Shown here: positions 24,660-31,011 of the stretch, one piece after another
How the letters are laid out: each line of letters starts with the position of its first letter
Position numbering within the stretch: the first letter of the stretch is position 1
Program-made: the position numbers and the translations under genes
The notes under the pieces: model-generated
What the model was told of the DNA's origin: nothing
The model's database searches: none
The model's input: the letters and a program-made list of their open reading frames with translations, nothing else
Source of the DNA: Clostridiales bacterium
Lineage (GTDB): Bacteria; Bacillota; Clostridia; Oscillospirales; Oscillospiraceae
NCBI GenBank assembly: GCA_004556205.1
Contig: SFIL01000023.1
Location: 1-45,299, forward strand
Length of the DNA stretch: 45,299 nucleotides
Direction of reading: 5' to 3'

Positions 24660-25685
24660 ATGGCTTTTGACAACATTCGACTGGAAAAGGGAATGTACCG
24701 CGAGGGCGGAAAGTCCTTCTCGCAGGTTCTCGAGGCGCTGGATCCCTCGGAGAGCTACAAGGGCACTGCCCTTGAGGGGACGGATGCCTTCCAGCGTCAG
24801 CTCAAGCGCTTCGGCATCCGCGTGCGCGGCACCGGCTCGGACACGGTAGAAAAATTCTTCTCCACCTTTGAATCCGCCGTCCTCTTCCCCGAATTTATCG
24901 CGCGCATCGTCCGTCAGGGCATTGACGAAGCAAACATCCTGCCCTCCATCGTCGCGACCGTGACCAACATTGATGCGATGGACTATCGCAGCATCTATTC
25001 CGTCCCTCAGGCGGGCGACAAAATGCTCGCGGACGTTGTTGAGGGCGCGTCCCTCCCCGCGACCACCATCCGCACCCGCGAGAAGCTCCTCCCGCTGAAG
25101 AAGCACGGCAGAATGCTCGTCGCCTCTTATGAGGCACTGCGCTTCCAAAAGCTCGACCTGTTCTCCGTCATGCTGCGGCAGATCGGCGCATACATCCGCA
25201 CCTCGCAGATTGAAGATGCGGTCAACGTTCTGATTGAGGGCGGCAACGACCCGCAGGCAGAGGAATTCAATATCGGCACCGCGCCGATCTCCGGCACGGC
25301 GGGCACGCTCGGCTATGACCAGCTCGTCGAATTTTGGGCGCAGTTCTATCCCTACGAGATGAACACGATGCTCGTCTGCCCGAGCATGATGATTAACCTG
25401 CTGAAGCTGAAGGAGCTGCAGGATCCGCTCACCGGTCTGAACTTCCAAGGCACGGGCAAGTTCAGCACGCCGCTCGGCGCAGAGCTGCTGCGCACGTCCA
25501 CCGTCCCCGCCAACGCAATTCTTGCGTTTGACCGCCGCTACGCGCTCGAAATGGTGCAGGCAGGCGATGTCAACGTCGAATACGACAAACTCATCGACCG
25601 TCAGCTCGAGCGCGCCGCCATTACGACCATCTGCGGCTTCGGCAAGATCTATGAGGATGCGGCAAAGGTGCTGTATCTCGAATGA
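24660..25685 (+). CDS. Major capsid protein (HK97-fold)
   Basis: A 341-aa capsid protein. The C-terminal VPANAILAFDRRYALEMVQA and DKLIDRQLERAAIT are typical of HK97-fold capsids of siphophages. The N-terminal helical part (residues 1-90) could be the segment cut away on maturation or remain as a short N-arm. The start has GAAAGGGG upstream. It ends with a 4-base overlap with the next gene. An encapsulin was considered but rejected because portal and terminase are adjacent. Confidence 0.85.
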   Translation: MAFDNIRLEKGMYREGGKSFSQVLEALDPSESYKGTALEGTDAFQRQLKRFGIRVRGTGSDTVEKFFSTFESAVLFPEFIARIVRQGIDEANILPSIVATVTNIDAMDYRSIYSVPQAGDKMLADVVEGASLPATTIRTREKLLPLKKHGRMLVASYEALRFQKLDLFSVMLRQIGAYIRTSQIEDAVNVLIEGGNDPQAEEFNIGTAPISGTAGTLGYDQLVEFWAQFYPYEMNTMLVCPSMMINLLKLKELQDPLTGLNFQGTGKFSTPLGAELLRTSTVPANAILAFDRRYALEMVQAGDVNVEYDKLIDRQLERAAITTICGFGKIYEDAAKVLYLE

Positions 25686-26032
25686 CGATCTATCAGGAGG
25701 TGCTCATGGCGGCGGAGCAGCTGCAGGGACCCTTCTCGCAGGAGGAGTTTGAGCGTGCCGAGCTGATGTGCTCAGCCGCAGTAGACCTGCTGAGCCGCCG
25801 CCTGCGCAGCGGGCTTACCTATGCGGACTGCCGCGCGCCCTTTGTTCTCGCCGGCGCCCTGCTCACCTGCTCCCTCTTGGAGACGGCAACCGGTGACAAC
25901 CTCGCAGGCTTTACCGCCGGCACACTCTCCCTCGCCTTCGGCGAGAAAAACGACCACCGCGCACGCGCAGCGTTCGAGCTGCTCGCGCCGTGGTCCGCAG
26001 ACGGCACGGCATTCGTCGGGGTGATCGCATGA
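25682..26032 (+). CDS. Head-tail connector-like protein
   Basis: A 116-aa helical protein right after the capsid gene, as expected for gp6/gp15-type connectors that sit on the portal ring. It overlaps the capsid gene by 4 bases and the next gene by 4 bases, with the ATG at 25682 inside the capsid stop. No catalytic motif. Assigned by position, size and helical content. Confidence 0.55.
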   Translation: MTIYQEVLMAAEQLQGPFSQEEFERAELMCSAAVDLLSRRLRSGLTYADCRAPFVLAGALLTCSLLETATGDNLAGFTAGTLSLAFGEKNDHRARAAFELLAPWSADGTAFVGVIA

Positions 26033-26394
26033 AGGCACTGATTCGGCGGCTCATCAGCCGCTACGGTACGGACATCGAGATCCTTACCGAGGCGGAAAAA
26101 TCTACGAAGGCACGGGGTTTTTTGCAGCTCGTGACCTCAAAAAGCTGGCAGAACATGGAGCGCATGATCCCCGACGGCGGCGAGGTTCCGCGCGGGCAGT
26201 ACCTGTTTATCGGTCTGCCCGACAGCGGCGTTCGTGCCGCGGATATTCTTCTGGCGGACGGACGCGTGTTTATCGTCCGACGCGCCGACGCCATCCTGTA
26301 CCGCAATGAAAGCCTGTTCATCTGGGGACTGTGCGTGGAGGGAGGTGAGGCTGACCCGTGGACAGAATCATCCGACAGCTCATCTCCCTCCTGA
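26029..26394 (+). CDS. Putative head-tail joining protein
   Basis: A 121-aa protein, predicted beta-rich in the middle (GQYLFIGLPDSGVRAADILL). It sits after a connector-like gene and before a tail-terminator-like gene, the position of head-closure proteins. The ATG at 26029 overlaps the previous stop (ATGA). Its 3' end overlaps the next gene by 37 bases, an unusually large overlap for this module. The function is inferred from position. Confidence 0.5.
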   Translation: MKALIRRLISRYGTDIEILTEAEKSTKARGFLQLVTSKSWQNMERMIPDGGEVPRGQYLFIGLPDSGVRAADILLADGRVFIVRRADAILYRNESLFIWGLCVEGGEADPWTESSDSSSPS

Positions 26395-26786
26395 ATGGCG
26401 CCGGTCTGCACTGCGTCAAAGCCTTCCCGCAGAAGCGGCTGCCGCGCCTGCAGTCACCCATGATCGCCGTCGGCCTGTCGGAGTTCAAACGCGTGCCCGC
26501 TGCGATCGACAGCTTCGTCGGCACGGATCTGCTCGAAAAGAGCTGCTTCGGCTGGCGCGAGACGTTCTCGACAAGGCTCAACCTCTACTTTCCCTATGCA
26601 CAGGGCGGCGAGGACTCTCCCGCGTATATTGATCGGGTGCTGACCGTCCTCGCAGGCGGGCTTTCCAATCTGAGCGTCGAACGCATGAGCGTCAGTCCCC
26701 TGACCTACGACCCCGACGCGGACTGCTTCCGCTGTACGGTCACCGCCGTGCTGAGCGCCGTCATCTACCGCCAAAGTACATCGTGA
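26358..26786 (+). CDS. Putative tail terminator/neck protein
   Basis: A 142-aa protein beginning MDRIIRQLISLLNGAG, with an alternating alpha/beta pattern typical of tail terminators. The start is a GTG at 26358, with GGAGGTGAG 10 bases upstream, which decides between it and later codons. It overlaps the previous gene by 37 bases in another frame. Assigned by position and fold impression. Confidence 0.5.
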   Translation: MDRIIRQLISLLNGAGLHCVKAFPQKRLPRLQSPMIAVGLSEFKRVPAAIDSFVGTDLLEKSCFGWRETFSTRLNLYFPYAQGGEDSPAYIDRVLTVLAGGLSNLSVERMSVSPLTYDPDADCFRCTVTAVLSAVIYRQSTS

Positions 26787-26798
26787 TGAGGTGATACC

Positions 26799-27185
26799 AT
26801 GCCTGATTTTATGATCCCGTGCTCGCCGTCGCTGCGCATCGAGCTGAACGGCACACGCATCGGGATGATCACCGAATTCCGCGAGCGGACGGACTGCGAC
26901 CTCACCCCCGTCCGCACCATCGGAATAAATCTCCCTGCCGCAGTTGTGGCGGGGCCTCTGCGCTATACCGTCACGCTTCAGCGCATCCTGCTGGACAATC
27001 TTCTGATCTCTGAGCCGTTCGAGCTGCACAATCTGCATGGCTTCTCTCTTAAAATCGGCGGAACGACCAAAAGCGTCACCTTCAGCGGCTGCGAGTTCAC
27101 CTCGATCTCCGTCAGCAACAGCATCGGCGGAAGCATGATCGAGGAGGCCGTCCTGCAGGCGGCTTCCCGCGCCGTCGGCGCTTAG
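26799..27185 (+). CDS. Putative tail tube-like protein
   Basis: A 128-aa beta-rich protein (SLRIELNGTRIGMITEFRER at 11-30). The position after the tail terminator and the beta-barrel impression fit a tail tube or tail tube-like protein. GAGGTGAT precedes the ATG. The function is inferred; no signature motif seen. Confidence 0.5.
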   Translation: MPDFMIPCSPSLRIELNGTRIGMITEFRERTDCDLTPVRTIGINLPAAVVAGPLRYTVTLQRILLDNLLISEPFELHNLHGFSLKIGGTTKSVTFSGCEFTSISVSNSIGGSMIEEAVLQAASRAVGA

Positions 27186-27200
27186 GAAGGGAGGCATATC

Positions 27201-27551
27201 ATGTCTGCCATGCGGTTTCGCACCTTCGTTTGGCCGAACGACCCCGAGAGTCTGCGCATCCGCTTCCTGCGCAAGACCGAGGTCACCGAACGCGCGGACG
27301 GACTTTGGTCGGTACGCAATATCGCACGAATGGCGCGTACCTTTGAGGGCGAGGGCGTGTTCTACGGCGAGAACGCTTACACGAATTTCTCCCTCTTAGC
27401 GCGGATGCTCTATGACGGCGTCGCGGGCACGCTCATCCTCCCCCACTGGGAGAACGCCACCGTACTCCTGACGGAGTTAGAGGTTATCGAAGAGCCGCGG
27501 GAGAATTTCCTGCGGTATCGGTTTACGTTCATCGAAATGCCGGATTGTTAA
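27201..27551 (+). CDS. Small phage-tail-associated protein, last gene of module
   Basis: A 116-aa protein (MSAMRFRTFVWPNDPESLRI at the start; RYRFTFIEM near the end). Such short proteins occur beside tail genes, but I do not recognise a family. GGAAGGGAGGC lies upstream. After it there are no tape measure, baseplate, holin or endolysin genes; instead comes a terminator and a repeat element. The tail genes are therefore incomplete. Confidence 0.5.
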   Translation: MSAMRFRTFVWPNDPESLRIRFLRKTEVTERADGLWSVRNIARMARTFEGEGVFYGENAYTNFSLLARMLYDGVAGTLILPHWENATVLLTELEVIEEPRENFLRYRFTFIEMPDC

Positions 27552-27592
27552 CGCCGATTCCTGATCAGAATGCTCAATCATGAATCAAAGCA

Positions 27593-27624
27593 AATGCCCG
27601 AGGCGGAAGACCGCCTCGGGCATA
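27593..27624 (+). terminator. First copy of duplicated terminator hairpin (after phage module)
   Basis: Stem GCCCGAGGCGG/CCGCCTCGGGC with a short AAGA-type loop, 32 bp including flanks. It lacks a T-run, because the family 1 element begins at once at 27625. The same 32 bp recur at 27783-27814, with one loop difference. Confidence 0.85.
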
Positions 27625-27782
27625 CAGACTGTCAAAAAACGATAGTCTTGTCATTGCGAGACCCCGCAGGGGTCGCGGCAAGCTCAAGCTATAGAACTGT
27701 ACGCACCTGCCGCTTCCTGCACGAGATTGCCACGTCGCTGCGCTCCTCGCAATGACACGTCGGGGACTTTTTCGACACGCTG
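27625..27782. mobile_element. Family 1 MITE-like element between duplicated terminators
   Basis: 158 bp bounded by CAGACTGTCAAAAAAC and CTTTTTCGACACGCTG. It holds two copies of the core in opposite orientation: TCATTGCGAGACCCCGCAGG near the left and GATTGCCACGTCGCTGCGCT near the right. The element is flanked exactly by the two copies of the terminator stem-loop. Confidence 0.85.
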
Positions 27783-27820
27783 AATGCCCGAGGCGGAGGA
27801 CCGCCTCGGGCATATTTTTT
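27783..27820 (+). terminator. Second copy of duplicated terminator hairpin, with T-run
   Basis: Identical to 27593-27624 apart from one loop base, but followed by TTTTTT (27815-27820). This is the working copy. It stops plus-strand transcription from the phage module before the convergent queH operon. Confidence 0.85.
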
Positions 27821-27897
27821 GGAAGCTCTGAATAAATCCGCAAGAGCGGTCAGCAAATTATCTGCTTCGCGCCGCTGCTGATTTGTTCAGAGGTTCC
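27821..27897. mobile_element. Short family 2 element (internally deleted)
   Basis: 77 bp with both ends (GGAAGCTCTGAATAAATC and GATTTGTTCAGAGGTTCC) and only a short centre. It begins right after the T-run of the terminator and ends 1 base before the queH stop codon. Confidence 0.75.
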
Positions 27898-27898
27898 C

Positions 27899-28444
27899 TT
27901 ACGGAATGCGCTTGCTCTCCTTGAGATACCGCTCCTCCTCGGAGAACACACAGCCGCAGTATTTTTGAATGTACATTCCAAGCTCCCGCGCCCGCTCCTG
28001 TCCCGCACGGAAATACGGGCGGAAATCGCGGTAGAGGAACCGGACGCCGTACTCCGCCGCCGCGCGCTCCGCGACCTCGCGCATCAGCTCGTGATTCTGA
28101 TAGGGGCTGATAAAGAGCGACGAGGTAAAGCCGTCAAAGCCGCCCTCCGCCGCCTGCTTCGCCGCCGCGAACAGGCGCATTTCATAGCACTTGACGCACC
28201 GCCCTGCGATATTCTCCGCGACCTCGCGCACGAACGGGCGCAGGGCGTATTCATCGCGCTCCAAAAGGGGCAGGTCGATCGTTTGCGCATACTCGCGCAG
28301 GCAGTTGCGGCGGCTGCGGTATTCGGTAAAGGGGTGGATGTTCGGATTGTACCAAAAGCCCGTGACGTCGAAGCCGTCCGTGCGCAGTACGTCGATGCAC
28401 TGGTTGGCGCACGGGGCGCAGCAGATGTGTAACAGAGTCTTCAT
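27899..28444 (-). CDS. queH: Epoxyqueuosine reductase QueH
   Basis: A 181-aa enzyme that reduces epoxyqueuosine to queuosine in tRNA, the non-B12 alternative to QueG. Cysteine motifs are visible: HICCAPCANQ (residues 6-15), RCVKCYEMR around 80 and YCGC near 166, matching the metal-cluster cysteines of QueH (DUF208). I chose the ATG at 28444 (MKTLLHICC), because GAGGAAAAAG lies at proper spacing; an upstream ATG 18 bases earlier lacks a site. It overlaps the stop of the upstream gene by one base, so it is translationally coupled to it. Confidence 0.93.
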   Translation of the reverse strand: MKTLLHICCAPCANQCIDVLRTDGFDVTGFWYNPNIHPFTEYRSRRNCLREYAQTIDLPLLERDEYALRPFVREVAENIAGRCVKCYEMRLFAAAKQAAEGGFDGFTSSLFISPYQNHELMREVAERAAAEYGVRFLYRDFRPYFRAGQERARELGMYIQKYCGCVFSEEERYLKESKRIP

Positions 28445-29349
28445 CAGCGCTTTTTCCTCCATATGACGATGATCGCGGCTGCCGCACCGGCGGCCAGCAG
28501 CGCGACCACGACGACAATGATCGTGATGGCCTTGCCCGACAGACCGGCAGAGGCGCTTGCGGTGCCCGTCTCCGGCGCGGTGGACGGGATGGCCGGTGCG
28601 GCTACAGGGGGTGCTTCCTCCGGCTCGGCGGGGAGATTTTCCGCGACGGCGGGCAGATCGGTGTCGCAGAACAGATAGTTCAGCGAAAAATCGGAGACGT
28701 TGAATTCCGTCGCGTCAGGGTCACTGAGGAGGGTCAGCTCGACCGTGCCGTAGCCGACCTCGCGCAGGCCCTCCGTCTCGGCGGGGTTATTCAGGGCGTA
28801 GCAGTCGCCCACGTCGCTTTCGATCGCGTAGACGAGGAAATAAATATGGTATCTGCCCATACCCTGATACTGGCAGAAGTCCGCGAAGGCGAAGCACTGC
28901 GCGGGCGCGCCGAAAGCTTCGGCAGTAACATAGATGCTGCCGTCTGCGTAGCCGGGGCAGCTTTCGGCGCGGATCGCCCGTTCAAAGAGGCTGTCGGCGC
29001 AGGCTTCAAACGCGTCCGCGGCGACGCGCATACAGGCCGCACCGTCGGCGTCGGTATAGGCTGCGACGCTGCCGGGATAGAGGTCGGGATGCTGTTCGAG
29101 ATACTTGAGCACGGTGCACGCGACGGTGTCGTCGTCGGTATCGGTGTCGAAACGGGTCAGACCGGCGGCGACATAGTTGCTCAGAAAGACGTTCAGCGCC
29201 TTGGCTGCCTCGCCGCTGTGCGGCAGGCGTTCCAACGCTTCGTTGTAGCTGCCGTCGTCAGTCGGCGGGATCCATACGTCGGCAAAGGCAGGCACGGCAA
29301 GCATCACGGTCAGCAGCAGTGCGCTGCACAGGGCAAATACTTTTCTCAT
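28444..29349 (-). CDS. Secreted, membrane-anchored protein of unknown function
   Basis: A 301-aa exported protein. An N-terminal signal peptide (MRKVFALCSALLLTVMLAVP, cleavage likely after AFA at about 23) leads to an extracellular region of about 220 residues, rich in Asp and Ala. A Pro/Ala/Thr-rich linker (about 235-262) precedes one C-terminal TM helix and a WRKKR stop-transfer tail. No sorting signal LPXTG is visible. I do not recognise a domain. It overlaps the 112-aa gene upstream by 4 bases and queH downstream by one. Confidence 0.85.
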   Translation of the reverse strand: MRKVFALCSALLLTVMLAVPAFADVWIPPTDDGSYNEALERLPHSGEAAKALNVFLSNYVAAGLTRFDTDTDDDTVACTVLKYLEQHPDLYPGSVAAYTDADGAACMRVAADAFEACADSLFERAIRAESCPGYADGSIYVTAEAFGAPAQCFAFADFCQYQGMGRYHIYFLVYAIESDVGDCYALNNPAETEGLREVGYGTVELTLLSDPDATEFNVSDFSLNYLFCDTDLPAVAENLPAEPEEAPPVAAPAIPSTAPETGTASASAGLSGKAITIIVVVVALLAAGAAAAIIVIWRKKR

Positions 29350-29684
29350 AGCAACAGACCTCCTAAAAATGATGCAGCATTCAAAAGAATGCTCAAAAGC
29401 AGCGGTTGGATGCGGGAATAAGCCAGGCGGCGGTAAAAGAGCAGTGCCTCAATGCCCACGGCGGCAAGCTCCAAGGCGGCAATCAGGTACCAAGGCGGCA
29501 TGCCCTGCGCGAGATACACAAGGTCAAGCGTCAGCACGAGCGGCGGATTGGTCAGCACATTGACAAGAAAAATCAACAGAAGATCCTTCCGCGTGCGAAC
29601 GCCCAAGAGCAAGGCGCCGCCAAGCTCCAGCACAAGCGTCAACGTCAGACTGAGCAGGAGTGAGCGCAGAAGTTCAACAAGCAA
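29346..29684 (-). CDS. Small multi-pass membrane protein
   Basis: A 112-aa very hydrophobic protein with about 4 predicted TM segments (Leu-rich from residue 5). The start appears to be TTG at 29684 inside the MFS gene's end (11-base overlap). It overlaps the secreted-protein gene by 4 bases. No family recognised. The tight overlaps suggest function together with the secreted protein and the MFS transporter. Confidence 0.7.
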   Translation of the reverse strand: MLVELLRSLLLSLTLTLVLELGGALLLGVRTRKDLLLIFLVNVLTNPPLVLTLDLVYLAQGMPPWYLIAALELAAVGIEALLFYRRLAYSRIQPLLLSILLNAASFLGGLLL

Positions 29685-30720
29685 GGCGCTTTCCCTCCCT
29701 TTGCGCGAGCCGCAGACCCAAAAGCAGCAGCGCGGTGGAGCCGAGTCCGATCAGCGCCAGTCCCCACCATGTAAAGAGCGGATTCGGCGCGCCGAGCAGA
29801 CGCGGCAAAACGCCGAGGTACAGCGCAAGCGTCGTCAGACCGAACATCGTCCCGCTGCGGTGCGGCGCGCAGCGGTAAAGCGTATGGGCGGTAATCGCCA
29901 TTGTTGTGTTAAACAGCAGCGTCGCTGGAAGTGCGAACAGCGGCTGCACCACCGAAAGCGCATACAGCGCCGTTCCGATCGGCTGGGCAAGCAGACTGAA
30001 GCGAAATGCGCCGAAGCGGTCGGCAAGGCTGCCGCCGAAGAATTTTCCGAAGAAAACGCTCAGAGTCAGCAGCGCCGCAAAACACGGCTCGGACAAGGCG
30101 GCGTAGCGCGTGACCGTCCCCATATACGAGCGCAGCAGAACCGTCAGGAACATACAGCCGCAGAGGACAAACAGCCGCAGCGGAGCGCTTGCGGCAGCGG
30201 GCAGCTTTTCCTTTTGCACATTTTTTTGCTTCTGCGCCAACAGCAGCAGCGCAGAAAGCCCGAGCAGCAACGGCGCGAACCGATAAACAAGCAAGAGCTT
30301 CCCTGCCGAAAGCGGTCCCAGAAAAATGCCGAAGGCACCCGGTGCAACAAAGCGGCCGATCCGCGCGGCGTGTGCTCCTCCGCATTGCAGGGTTTCCCGT
30401 CCGCCGCCGACATGGAAGCACGCGTTTCCAAGCCCGATCAGGAGACACAGCACCAACGGATGGGCAAACAGGCTTCCTGCGGCGACCAGCACACAGCCGC
30501 CTGCAGCAAGTGTGCGGCGCAGGGAAAGCCGATCCGCCAAATAACCGATGGGAAGCTGCATGGCGAAGGCGCACCCGTTATACAGCACAGCGCAAAGCGC
30601 TGCCGAAAGACCGCGCACGCCGACGCACGAGGCAGTCAGCAGCGCGGTACAGGAAAAGTCCACAAGGAAATGCACCGCCCCGAGAAGAAGCTCAGAGCCA
30701 CGGTCTGCACGGTTTGACAT
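29674..30720 (-). CDS. MFS transporter
   Basis: A 348-aa major facilitator with about 10-11 hydrophobic segments, slightly shorter than the usual 12-TM size (about 400). The loop LADRLSLRRTLAAGG (about 61-75) matches the MFS loop 2-3 motif GxLaDrxGrkxxl, and a second copy, LADRFGAFRFSLLAQ, lies in the C-terminal half. Start at the ATG 30720 with GAAAGGAGTG upstream; a much longer frame to the right is antisense to adenine deaminase and is rejected. Substrate unknown. Divergent from ade, with paired TTTTCGAAAA palindromes between them. Confidence 0.87.
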   Translation of the reverse strand: MSNRADRGSELLLGAVHFLVDFSCTALLTASCVGVRGLSAALCAVLYNGCAFAMQLPIGYLADRLSLRRTLAAGGCVLVAAGSLFAHPLVLCLLIGLGNACFHVGGGRETLQCGGAHAARIGRFVAPGAFGIFLGPLSAGKLLLVYRFAPLLLGLSALLLLAQKQKNVQKEKLPAAASAPLRLFVLCGCMFLTVLLRSYMGTVTRYAALSEPCFAALLTLSVFFGKFFGGSLADRFGAFRFSLLAQPIGTALYALSVVQPLFALPATLLFNTTMAITAHTLYRCAPHRSGTMFGLTTLALYLGVLPRLLGAPNPLFTWWGLALIGLGSTALLLLGLRLAQREGKRLAC

Positions 30721-30777
30721 GGGGCGCACTCCTTTCCGTCGTTTTGCAGCGAGGTAACTGATTATTTTGACAGAAAT

Positions 30778-30808
30778 TTTTCGAAAATGTTCCCTGTTTT
30801 TTCGAAAA
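30778..30808. promoter_or_regulatory. Two TTTTCGAAAA palindromes, 21 bp apart (candidate operator)
   Basis: TTTTCGAAAA occurs at 30778-30787 and again at 30799-30808 (there as part of TTTTTCGAAAAA). Centres are 21 bp apart, two helical turns. The right site ends two bases before the -35 of the ade-side promoter. A shared operator for the divergent MFS and ade transcripts is the simplest reading. Confidence 0.45.
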
Positions 30809-30810
30809 AG

Positions 30811-30840
30811 TTGACGCTTCCGCGTTTCTATTGCTATGAT
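30811..30840 (+). promoter_or_regulatory. Predicted promoter of ade
   Basis: TTGACG (30811-30816), an 18-base spacer, TATGAT (30835-30840). Leader of about 165 nt to the ATG at 31012. Confidence 0.55.
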
Positions 30841-30895
30841 AGCATGGTTTTGCGATAAGAGCAAGTGTGTCAAAAAGCTGCAGTAAAATTTGTGT

Positions 30896-30917
30896 AAAAT
30901 TCCATGTGGAATTTTTT
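30896..30917 (+). terminator. Terminator-like hairpin in the ade leader (possible attenuator)
   Basis: AAAATTCC pairs with GGAATTTT (30908-30915), and T's continue to 30917. Weak, AT-rich stem inside the ade leader. A second hairpin (GCCGCTT/AAGCGGC) lies close to the ribosome binding site near 30965-30981. Known purine aptamers are not seen. Confidence 0.35.
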
Positions 30918-31011
30918 CTGATCCTATGGTATCATAAATCAAATAACCAAGGCATACAACAGCGCCGCTTCGAAAGCGGCATGACACAAAAAAATGAAAG
31001 GATGATGCTCC

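Noticed and set aside
24204..25448. Minus-strand open frame of 414 codons opposite the capsid gene
   Set aside because: Antisense to the capsid and decoration-like genes, no start signals and no recognisable protein.
24660..25685. Capsid gene as an encapsulin nanocompartment
   Set aside because: It lies in a module with terminase and portal genes, and no cargo gene is adjacent.
30841..31011. Purine riboswitch upstream of adenine deaminase
   Set aside because: Its conserved core and three-way junction could not be found; only weak hairpins are seen.
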